Positions 38,502-49,300 of a stretch of 64,000 nucleotides of DNA are shown here, piece by piece. The first letter of the stretch is position 1. Every line of letters begins with the position of its first letter. Origin of the DNA: Ectocarpus siliculosus (lineage: Eukaryota; Sar; Phaeophyceae; Ectocarpales; Ectocarpaceae); assembly GCA_000310025.1 (NCBI GenBank), contig FN649751.1, positions 6,084,871-6,148,870 of the forward strand, read 5' to 3'. A model generated the notes under the pieces. The model saw nothing but the letters and a program-made list of their open reading frames with translations. It searched no databases and was not told the origin of the DNA. Both the position numbers and the translations under genes were made by a program.

Positions 38502-41500
38502 GTTTACGTGTTCTGCTCAATTAGTTCTGCTCGTTGCCTCCGACCTGAAGTCGACCCTCGAACTCACACGCAGGCGTCCAGAGTCCGGGGGTACATTCTG
38601 CTTGATACTGCACTCTCTCTCCGTGAAGGCATGTAATCTTGGAAAACCACTTTGAACGGTTATTGGCAGGACGAAGAGGTTTGTAGACTTCACCCTGCTG
38701 ATGCCTGTGCCTGTAACGGGGTCTTATCTAACGTATGATATGCTGTCGGTAAGCGGTTACCTCGTGTGTGGCGGAGGGCTCCCCGTTACACGGAGGTCAG
38801 ACCTTGAACAAAAATCTCTGCAACCGCTCTGCCTGTCTATTCTGTCTACTCTGATGAGTCAACTAGAGCAGCACCAGAGAAGCACTACATACCGTAGTTT
38901 TACCTGTGAAGAGATGGATTTGTCGTGTTTTTCGTGCAAAAAAATGAGATGGATTTGTCGTGCTTTTGGAACGTAAATTGAGTGTGCAGCAGTACGTAGT
39001 GTATTTGTACGCGAAAAGTGCGAACGGGAAGGTTTAAGATTGATGCCGCACTTCACGAAGGCTATTCCTAGAAACATACCAGCGAAGAGAATGGTTTTCC
39101 CGATGCTTCCCCGCCCCAGAACCTTAAACCTCGGGTTTCAAGCCTCACTACGAGTCATAAAAAAACCTCGGGTCAACTCCGGGCCGCTACAATAAGGGCG
39201 GGCCGCTTGGACAGGGTGTAGGGCACGCATGAGAGGGGCTTGGAAAAGGGGCAACTTCTATGAATAACTCCCGTCAATTTGCTTCCGTAGATTCCAGTAT
39301 GCCATGACTCTCGTGGAACGCGGAATGAATTGGACTCCGAATCAAGGTCTCGCATCACTGGCGCTAAATACATTGAAGTGGGATGTCACCCAGCCGCTGT
39401 GGAGCACAGAAATATTCGGGGACAATGTAACCATGGTCAGGTGTATCCAGAAGCATCCACAATCAAAACATCAACGAACAAGAGTCGGTGGTGCTGCATC
39501 CTCAGACGGATCAGCTAGCCGTAGTCTACACAACGTAAAACGTAAAAAGGTTTGACTCACTACATATCTACAGGCTACACCCGGGCATGCTCAACCATAC
39601 AGTATTGTCTGTTGATGTTTCTATTTTCCTTTGCCGCTGAAACCGAACGGGTCTGGCAGCGGCTCTCGGAACAACCCCCGTGTCCGTGCCGGCTGTTGTG
39701 GCCGCTGCAGGCGTGCTACACACTCAGTCGTGTTGGATCCTGTCGAGTGCAACAAGCTCTGATGCCGGGCTTTACTTGAAGCGCTCGCTTCCCGCCCTAA
39801 ACTCGTAGTGCCGGTTGGGGCGGAAGCAATTGTGCCGCCAGTGATTGCTGTTGGGGCCGCCCTGAAAAAATGCGGTTGCAACGTAGAAGGTGAGCTCTGG
39901 CATAGCACTGGGGTACAGCTAGCGCCCGCAGTTAAGAACCTGGGAGAAAAGAAGTTCAGGCTCAAAAATGGGCTCAGTAAAGAAGCCCTAGACTAGCACC
40001 TATAGGCTGTAGTCGCTGTGAGGGTACCCCATAGACTACAGATTACCAAGAGATGCGCCTTGGCCAATAACTAGGGTTCTAAGTACGGGCGCTGGCTGTG
40101 TTGATTGCAACTGTACGTCCAAGCTATTTGTTCAATACGTCAACATCATCGTTCAGCAATACGAAAATCAATGTTCTGACCTTCGTTGGATGGCTCTACG
40201 TAAGGTGCTCAGCCGGTAGAAGGCAGCCTCGCCGTACCTGAACAAATGTCATGCGAACAGGAAGCACGATGGCATAGATCAAACGGCCAGCCAGACACAA
40301 GATTTGTCACTTCGTTTCAAGCCGGGCACCATTTACCACGCACAGTTACCGGAGCCTACAGAACAGAAGGATCAAGGCACTAAAGGCTACCGTATCCACC
40401 TTAGCTACTACTTTAGCAAGACGGCAATGGAACTGCGCCGTATTGCGCATGGGCAGTTGTACTCTGCGGTCGTCTATTGACCGTACCGACAGCAGTAGCA
40501 CTGAAGCGCCCTTTGTTGTTGTTGTAGTCTACCCTTGTTTGAGGCACGGGAATGATACTTCCATATTCAACACGACCAAGGTCGGCTAAGGTTAGCTGAC
40601 TGTTAGCTGCACGAACGAAGGAGATATGCACCTTACAATACCACACTGCCTACAGCACACATAGCACGTACATTTCGTGAAGATAGCACGTACATTTCGT
40701 GAAGAAGCGCCTTGTCTTGAGGCAAGTCACCGGTTCTTAAGAACTGTAGAACGTAGCGAAATATCCACCTGGTTCCACAAATCCATGTGCGTGTTGAATC
40801 AAGCGTGGCTCAAATGGACATGCATGTACAAGTGACCACAGGGTTCATGAGAGCACAACGTTATCAAGGGGTGATGCAAGATGACACAAACACACTGCCG
40901 GCGCGCCCACATCTAGCTAGCTGCCAGTGCCAGTTGGTTGAGACGTATGCCAAGCTCCAACAACGCACACAGCTGACGTGTTTTGACCCGAACAGCCCCG
41001 CGCACCTCCACGAACAATAACATAAAGTTACAAACCCGTATACAGTTTTACAAAGGGCCACCGTCAGACCGTAAACAGGGTTTACGGTTAGCCTCCAACG
41101 GAAGTCGGATTTCACAAATGGTGCCCCATCGAGGTTGTGTGGGTGATACACAAGGGTTGGCAATGGCCACCAAATATTGATCGTCACACCCGTAAATAGT
41201 CTATGTATGAGAATCGATGTGGAAATCGCGACAATGGGAGCTTGGGGTGGTCCTGGCGCTAGCACCAGTTCTACATTGGATTTCAATAACTTCGTAAGAG
41301 GAGCGGACGGTATGTTTTGAGGTGATCTACGAAACACTGTCGACCTTGCATCCATCGGTGTTTGTTTAACCTAGTCCAGCGCTCACAGCAATAGTAGTCC
41401 CTGATGGGGCATGTCTCTTGCACGAATAGGTCCATCCGCAGATTGGTTGTATTGCACACATGTAGCGATCGAATAGTAGCTAATGGAGTACGAACAGGTC

Positions 41501-41560
41501 AGGACCATATATCATTGTGTGGGTACTGTATATCCCCGACATCGACGTTATATTTCTCAC
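38502..41560. other. Poorly organised stretch with coding-like scraps
   Basis: No complete gene could be built. It should hold the missing 3' exons of the BTB gene (minus strand), but none was recognised. Coding-like plus-strand pieces with no clear start are seen at about 39781-39996 (contains KLVVPVGAEAIVPPVIAVG), about 40202-40480 (contains FKPGTIYHAQLPEPTEQ and YRIHLSYYFSKTAMELRR) and 41214-41330 (starting MRIDVEIATMGAWGG). None matches a family I know. Short duplications are present at 38911-38966 and 40661-40704. The patchwork suggests decayed inserted or duplicated sequence. Confidence 0.4.
40661..40704 (+). repeat. 22-bp tandem duplication
   Basis: Two perfect adjacent copies of a 22-base unit that begins ATAGCACGTACATTTCGTGA. 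It is a recent-looking local duplication in non-coding sequence. Confidence 0.85.
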
Positions 41561-42601
41561 CAATCTCGTTCGAAAAAGAAAGATCCGTCTTCGCCCTTAG
41601 CAATCGGTGGGGTGACCTTGCAGATGCAAGCTAGCAAGGAGAACCGATCGCGACAGAGTACGCCAGCCGTTGTCTGGAACTTCTGTCCTCCAATGTTTAG
41701 AACGATTGGCTCCTCGCCACTGACAAAGTCGAAAGCTGCCTCCTTTTCAAATCTAGTGTAAAGTAGACCCGCCAGTATATTGCCCAGAACAGTTTTACGA
41801 CGACAAGGGATTGTGGACAAGTGAGTGTACGCGTTGCGTTGCAGTGTTGTCGTGGTCACCAGCCAAAAGTCCAAACTTCACAGCACATTTATCATCTACA
41901 ACCGACGCTTCTACTGTCGGAGACTACCCCCGTATCAGCTGATTTCGTAGACCACGGGGATTTTGTGATCAGCATATTGGTGTCATCAGCATCATGCAGA
42001 CACCAGGAAGTCTCTTGAGATATGATCATGACAGAGGACATGTAGCTCGTGATGTTGTTGCAGGCGCTGCTGGCTGGCCGCCTCCACCTCGGGCTATGGG
42101 CCAGCTTAGCGGTGCAAGAGGGTCAGATCTATTTCAATTTTTCGCCGTCTGCCCTCTGTCCTCTGGAGTTGTGGGCCACTATGCATATGTGTATATTGTA
42201 CAATTCCCTTATCCTCAGGATGGACGTAGGCAACCTTCAGTCTAAACCCAAACTTCAACTACAGACGTTTGCTGCGCAGAAGAAGGCCTTTGACTGGAGA
42301 TGTCCCGCGCTCATGAGCATACTACCAAGAGGTGTTGTTTGACTCCTTTTACATGTACTCTGCTGTACAAGAGAACCTACGTAACTCGCTCCACGGACTC
42401 TCTCCAGCTTAAACACGATTTGGTTCCTGAGTGACATAATACCACTCACGCTTCTCTCGCCTCCGCATTTTTCTTGTGCATCGTAGAAATTTGCTTCCAG
42501 ATATCCTGCAGTCGTCGACGTTCCATCAATATGGCATGTTCCTCGTCCTCGAGCTGGTCCCAAAGGCGCTGCACGCCCGGATCCACTTGACGAAAACCCA
42601 T
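41561..42601 (-). CDS. Coiled-coil plus BTB (KCTD/T1-type) protein, first two exons only
   Basis: Exon 1 is 42601-42450 (ATG to a GTGAGT donor, phase 2) and exon 2 is 41752-41561 (acceptor ACTAG, ending at a GTGAGA donor in phase 2). The joined 114 residues begin MGFRQVDPGVQRLWDQLEDE, with a charged heptad-like helix (residues 8-50). A BTB/T1 start follows: EEPIVLNIGGQKFQTTAGVL and, after a short loop, GEDGSFFFERDW. The motif LNIGG.KF.TT...L followed by DG.FF.ERD is typical of BTB domains of the KCTD and potassium-channel tetramerisation class, which assemble oligomers and often recruit Cullin-3. The rest of the BTB domain (the F..IL.YLR part) should lie in a third exon to the left, which I could not find. 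The gene may therefore be longer than stated or decayed. Its start is 102 bases from a divergent exon at 42704. Confidence 0.75.
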
Positions 42602-42703
42602 GTTTCACGTTTCACGGACGCGCCGCCGCTTCGCAACCTGTAAGTCGCTTCGCAACCTGTAAGTCTTCGTAACCTGTAAGTCGCGTGCGGTTTGTTGGCG
42701 GTG
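42602..42703. promoter_or_regulatory. Short divergent spacer with triple tandem repeat
   Basis: Only 102 bases separate the BTB gene start codon (minus) from the ATG of a possible F-box exon (plus). The spacer contains two perfect 19-base copies (42627-42645 and 42646-42664) of CGCTTCGCAACCTGTAAGT and a slightly shortened third copy (42665-42681). It probably serves as a bidirectional promoter, judged by position. Confidence 0.55.
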
Positions 42704-42756
42704 ATGGATATACCCGATGGCGTGCTCTCTGCAATTCTCCTCCACCTGCGCGACAG
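42704..42756 (+). CDS. Possible first exon of an F-box-like protein
   Basis: The ATG opens MDIPDGVLSAILLHLRDR and is followed at once by a GTCAGT donor in phase 2. The pattern (I/L)P..VL..IL..L.DR resembles the start of an F-box, the Skp1-binding motif of SCF ubiquitin ligases. No following exon was recognised before the GANP-like start at 43313, so this may be a truncated gene, an upstream exon of the GANP-like gene, or chance. Confidence 0.3.
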
Positions 42757-43312
42757 GTCAGTTTTGGTTACGACCTGTCAACACAGTGAAGCCAGTAGGG
42801 ACGGTGGCTCGGATTACGCGTGCTGTCAGAGGTATCGTACCCAGCAGCGCTTGGTCGAGCGCCGACGTCCACAGGCCGACGTGACCACCCATCCAGAGAG
42901 CACGAGAGGCAGAAAAACACAACACCAGAGAGAAAGAAAGGGATTTCAAGAAAGGCGCCGAACAACCGCCGAGTGGGAATAATTCTCACGGCGGTTTCGC
43001 GGAGTTCGATTGTTTTAGTCGCGTGTTCGTAATTCTACCATTCGCGGAGCCCCCCCGCTGTCTGTTGGGTGTCTGCTGTTTGCTGTGCTGTGTGGGTTGC
43101 TCTTATGCTGCGCCGACAGTTGTCCAGCCAAGTGAGCGACAGGCTACTGGTTGTGGGCATGGAATGAAGAAGCCAACACAGTTGTCGGTTGACGCGTCAT
43201 CCTCTCCCTAGTTGGTCGGACTGGGCTCCCAACCTCGTTTTGAAAGGGAGCAGCAGTCCTCGCTCTCGGCTCAACGACAGCAGTTTCCTTTGACAGCAGT
43301 GCGTTGATCCCC

Positions 43313-46300
43313 ATGTTCGGCACTGGCAAAGGGAGTGGGGGAGGCAAAGGAAACGGCAGCAGGGATATCAATCAAGGTGGTGGGCTGTTCGGTAGCGGCA
43401 ACAAGAAGTCTGCTTCCCCAACACCAAATGCACAAGCATCGCCAAGCTCTTCGGGAGGGACGTTTGGTGTCGGCAACCAAGGCACGCGGCCCATTACCTT
43501 TGGAGTGCTCGGAGGAGCGTCGCGAGAGCAGCAGCCGTCATTCGGCTCGTCAGCCCAGCCCGTTACCAGCACAGGTTCTTCAGTGTTTGGATCAGGTGCT
43601 GGTTTTGGCGGTGTGAAAAAGAAGAAGCCATCGGGTGTTGCGGCGGGTTTTGGTGGTGCCGCTGCTCCTGCTGCTGCGTCCGGGTCCGGCACCGGAGCAG
43701 GCTTTGGTACTGGAGCAGGCTTCGGCGGCACTGAAGCAGGCTTCGGCAGCTTCGCTTCCGCAACTTTTGGGGGGGGGGGGACTACTGGGGGGGGATTCGG
43801 CGTCACATCCAAAACAAAGAGCGCTTCTAGTACACCGAGCTGGGCGACGGTAGCAGCGACAACGACACCTTCGGCCAGCGGTATTGGTAGCGCCGGGGGT
43901 TTTGGAAGCGGAGGAGGCTTCCAAGGTAGCGCAAAGACCACCGGCGGGGCCAAGTCTACTACTGCAGGGGCATCATCTGGTAGTTTTGGCGATGGATGGC
44001 AACCGATGAGTGCCACCCCCAAAACCGGGTTTGGGGGGCTAAAGAAGCCTGCCGTTGCGGCGGGAATATTTGGCGGTTCTGGTGGAGGAGGAAAACTGAA
44101 GGTTTCAGCCACCGGTACCAGTTTTGGCGCTGATACCACTGCTGGTGGCAAGAGCTCGTTTGCCGCCGCAGCGAAACGGGGAGCTTTGTCGAGCGCCTGG
44201 ATCAGCAGTGGTTCGACGGTTCCTTCGGCAGCGGGAGTGGCTGGTAAGACCGCGGAAGGACAACGACCGAGGTCGGGTGGGTTTGGCGGAGATCAGGCAG
44301 CGGCATCCTCTACAGACCAACGCACGCCTAGCTCCGGCTCATGGACAGGGGGGTTCTTGACAGCGAGCGGGAGGGCGAAAGCTCGGAAACGAGCAGCGGC
44401 AACTGGCGATGATGGGGGTGGGGGGAGCAAAGGCAATGACGACTCTGGCGCAGCTCCGTCCAAGGGTGGTGCTGGCAACAAGAGGGACAAGAATCGCGCT
44501 CCGGCCGCGGGCGCCGCTGATCCAACCACAAGTGTCGGGTCGGGCGGCAGCAAAATCATGGGTGCGTTCGGGTCCCCACCACCAGTTATGGCTTCTTCCG
44601 ATGCCCCAACGTTCGTGGGAGGAAGGAGGACAGCGGGCGCAGCCGGTGGGTCCAACATGTCAAAGAAAGCGTCGGCCACGGGGAGTAGAATCATGGGCGG
44701 CTTCGGTGCACCACCCCCTGGGGCGTCGTCTTCCCCACCTGCGTTTGTCGGAGGGGGCGAAAGCGGAGTTGGTGCAGCGGGTGTATCCAAGGGAAAGAGA
44801 GCGCCTACTACGGGGAGTATTCTCCTTGGCGGCTTAGGAGGCGGAAGCGGATTTGGTGCAGGGGGTGTATCCAAATCAAAGAAGGCGTTCGCCGCCGGGC
44901 GAAGTAGAATTATGGGCGGCTTCGGTGACCCGCCCCCTGAGGCATCTTGTTCCCCACCTGCGTTCGTTGCAGGAGGTGGAAGCGGAGGTGGTGCAGGAGG
45001 TGCGTCCAAATCGAAGAAGGCGACTACCACCGGGCGAAGCACAATTATGGGCAGTTTCGGTGACCCACCTCCTGAGGCATCTTCTTCCCCACCTGCGTTT
45101 GCCGGAGGAGGCGGAAGCAGTCTTGCTTCGGGCCTGGACGCTGTTGATGCTGCTGCCAAGGCTCGTAGAGCCCAAAGATTTGCCGGTGCAGGCGGCGGTG
45201 GCGGCGGCAGCGGCAGGAGTGGCGGCGGCGGGGGTGGTAGTACCAAAGGTGGTGGCGTCAACAGCAGTAGCGTGGCTGGGAACAGCGGCGGTGGAGGATC
45301 TGCCGAAGACGTCCAGAGAGGGAGCCACCTGGATGATGCAAAGATTAAGCAGGGGACAGTGGAGGCGATGTGTCCGCCCGAGGAGATGTCGCGCCGCGTG
45401 CCCGGGGACCTTCACATTCTTGAAAAGGAGCACCCGGATTTCTTCATGCCCGACCTGGGGGACGGCGGGCCGCCAAGGCTCTGGTTGCACGACGACCTCG
45501 TGGTGAAGAGGCACCAGCGCGCGGCGGCGGGGATGGACATCAGCAAGCCGGAGCTGCTGCGCACGCCGCTCTGGCTGGCGCGCACGGTGGACCACCTCGT
45601 CATGATTTGCATGGACAAGGGGCCTCACGGCGGAGGAGACCCGGCGTTGGTGTGGGACGACCCCCGAATCCAGGAGTACATGGCCAAGTTTCGGGCGAAC
45701 AACCCGTCGCGGGCAGACTCTGCGGAGGAAGAGACGGAACACGATGTGCGTAGGTGGTTCACGAGGGTGCTTTGTGCTGGTAGGGGTGGTTGAGCCTAAG
45801 GGGGTCAAGAAGGTCATGAGTGCTTTTGTGTTGAGAGTGCCATCCAGTATCCGATGATTGTCTCGGCGGGGTTGCTGCATGTCCGTGCGTGCCGTTGTGT
45901 TGCCTTATGCTCTTGCCAAGAGTGGCATCCGTCATACGTCGCTGCCAGTTTACAGTTCTGCTCTGCCATGTTACCTGAAATTTCAAACTTCACCCTATCC
46001 ATGTGATGGTGGATGGCAGCCTTACCAAGTGAAAATGCTAAGTGGAGACATTCACCTTGCCGGTGTCAAAATCACGCTCTACTCATGTGGTATTGGATGG
46101 CGATCCCCGCCCAACTCAACATCCTTTGCTTGTCTCCCTCCACGTGCCCTCTTGTTCTGCTGGGCCCTGTCCGTTCAGCTGTACAATTTCGTGTGGGACC
46201 GGTTCCGGATGGTCAGATCTGACTACAACATGCAGGGCTATAACCCTGTGGTTGGACTCGTGTCCGAGGCTAGCATCGTGGCACATGAGCGTATGGCAAG

Positions 46301-49300
46301 GTGCGCAAAAGGTTGGCCTTCTTGACCTTCAACCACCTTGCTTCTCGTGGTGGCTTATTTTGCGGTGTTTCAACTTCCTTCTCGTAATTTTAGTATTGAC
46401 TCAATTCGCGGTTCTTTGGTTTTGTCTCTTTCATACGCCGCGTGCGATGCAGAGCCGTATACACCTTCTCAACACGGTGTGCGTGTTTGTATGAGCATGG
46501 TTGTTTTTTGCCTGTGTGTGAGTTTGTCGCCAACGCCACGCTTGTCTTTTGGTGTTTTTTTTTATCATCTTGGTGTCTCGCCGTATTCCTGAAGCATGGC
46601 TACCCCGAACAAGACCAATACGCACATGTGTTGGCTTGTAATCTTGGTCCTCTCCGGAGTCTATTGTTTCGCGAGGAGGAGTGCATCGAAACCCGGGTTA
46701 CCGCGAGCTGCCATCGGTGGGCCATTCTGACCCTTTCATTGCCCACGGGCCTTTTTGGCTTTGCTGTTGTTTTCGCGCAACAGATGGTACGTTCTGATGG
46801 CCAATCGCATGGAGAAGAACAGCATGCAGACCCACCGCTTCAACCTCAAGTCCATCGTCGAGACCCTGAAGAAACTTGTGAGCTAGCCCTGCGTGTGCAT
46901 TAGGGATATCAAGTTTGCTTGATATTGCGAGTTTGCTGCACCGTACGTGCGGTATGCTCATGCATCATCCCTCGGGAGCACGCGCGCTTGGGAAAAGCAC
47001 CTCCGCGTTTGTATCGGGTACTTCGGAAGGTGCCTCGCGGAAGCCACGCCTTAGGATGAACGATTTCCGTATTGACACGAGTAATTAGCTCATTGGTCGT
47101 GAGGCAGATAAATAACAGTGTGGGGGAGCAAAGGCATGGCCACCTCACGCTTTGAGCTTCGTTTTTGTTGTTCTTGAATACTCAAATGTTCACATGTTCA
47201 TGCTTTCACCTCCACCTGCTTCTGATGAAATTACAGTAGGGGGCCCGATATAAGGCGGCTGAAATTGGCGCACACAACCCAGACCCGATATAAGGCGGCA
47301 CCGCTTTATATAGGCAATCTCCCTGAATAAGGCGGTAACTACCCAAGTAAAATCCGATATAAGGCGGTGATCATCTTCGCATCACTACGCCCGTCTCTGA
47401 AACACCTGTACCTTTGTGGCCCAAGACACCTGAAGGAGTGGTCAACACAACGCCCTGGCTTAACGGAATACAACCCTACTGTAGGCGCGCACACACTTTT
47501 TGTGTTCGACCGCACGAAACCGTATTTTTTTACGCGGAGGAATTCGATGCGAACGAGCGCGGACACATCACTCTTTGCACACACGCCGTCGGCCCGGAGC
47601 ATGCACTGAGCCAACTCTCCCAACACTTCGGCTCTATAGAACCCGAAATCAAACCATTAGACTAGTCAGCGCTGACTAGTCTAATGGTTTGATTTCGGCT
47701 TCTATAAAAGTTAGTCGTGGGGTTCGTGAGCCCCGTCACTTTCACTTCCGAGGCGGGTGACTCCCCTTGCCAGTGCTACTATCCGTCCAATCTTTATTTC
47801 GCTTCATATCACTCGCCACCCACATCCTGCTGACTAGTCTAATGGTTTGATTTCGGCTTCTATAGCTCTCTGGAAAGGGCCGCGGGGGAGTCCGGCAATA
47901 GCGAAGCCGTTTTCCACCTTCAGAAGGCCAAAATGGCGATGATCAAAGCTCACGCGTCTAAACCCGTGCGGCAGTCGGACATGAGAGAGTTCTTGTAGGC
48001 GGATAGACGGATTCTCTCAGCTGTTGTCTTTCATAGAGCAGGGTGTGCTGCAAAGAGTGGTCGCATTTTCAGAGGTACAAGCGCCGGGGCAAGTAGTGCT
48101 TAACCCGGCCAAGCGTCATGGACGCAGCGAATACAAATGTTTTTCGGTGCCACGATTGCTTTCCAACTATTGCGTGCGTCCATGTTGGCTAGCTTAAGTT
48201 TTGTTCTTCACGAAGGAAAAATATTCGGTGTCCCTCGCATCAGACCGAAGAGAAGTGTTGGTTTGGACACGTTATTCGTCTACTCTACCAGAGCCTTGTG
48301 CGGCGGTATTGTTGGATGCAGATGTACATTCTGCTGTACACTCCCAGCGGGGTCGTACGGCATCAGATGTACACGTACATACCGCTGTAATCAACACTCA
48401 AACAATTGCAAGCAATCTTGCTCGTTCTACACGCGTGAATGCATGACGCGTGACCATTTCTTCCACTCAGCGACGCGCCGTGAGGTGATGCCCAATACGC
48501 TGAAACCTCCTTTCTTCATTTGTCTTAAATAAGGCGGTCACCGCCCTATTGGGCCAATCTCAGACCGTGTATAAGGCGGTTCTTATACACGTATAAGGCG
48601 GCTGCCCGATATAAGGCGGTTTCCTTCACCATGCACTACACCGCCTTATATCGGGCCCCCTACTGTATGCATAATTCCATTATTTTTTGGTGAGGACAGC
48701 AACAACGGCAACTTATCCCATCAGAACACAACTATCACAAAGTGTTCTGACTCACAACGTTTGCCGTTGCGCTCACCCATCCCTATCCTTCCGCCTCTCC
48801 AATATTTTTTCGTTCACTTGCAGTACGAGTTCTACACCATTCGCGTCTCTCGCGGAGAGGTCAGCGGAGGTCTCGCCAGCCCCAACGAGCCAGAGGTGAG
48901 CTATGCAACCAGATCAGCTGTTTTTTTTTGTGAAGTAGTGTTCAACGTTCGAAACGTGTCCATAGGCGATGGGCGGGAATGGACCGTGATGACTGGATAG
49001 TTCTCGTAAAAGCACAGCAGGTTTTTCTGGTTTCGGCTCTCAGCAGTACCCTTTTGTTTTCGCCGAGTGGGCTCAGATCTATTTGGCGGAGAAGCTCCGC
49101 TGACACGCCTGATCGGAGATCTTCATCTGAGAACTTCATCTATGCGGTGGTGATTCGGTTTTGTCCTTGTTATGGGAGTTACAGGCTGATGGACTCGAAC
49201 GTGACGTTTGACGCCGCTCGACTCGAAATGAGCTTGTCTATTTAGTGGTTGATTATGCACGCTCACGGCGTTTCGGCAAAGGAGCAATATTTACTAAGGG

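Larger units (their letters stand above)
46878..48823 (+). other. Third intron of the GANP-like gene, hosting a transposon
   Basis: At 1,946 bases this is the longest intron of the gene. Without the inserted transposon (47234-48665 plus one TA) it would be about 512 bases, in line with its neighbours. Donor CTT/GTGAGC and acceptor TTGCAG/TAC are unaffected. Confidence 0.75.

Noticed and set aside
43372-45261. Long minus-strand open frames opposite the FG exon (Pro/Ala-rich)
   Set aside because: They mirror the Gly-rich coding strand (GGN/GCN codons read in reverse give Pro/Ala), so they are shadows of the real frame.
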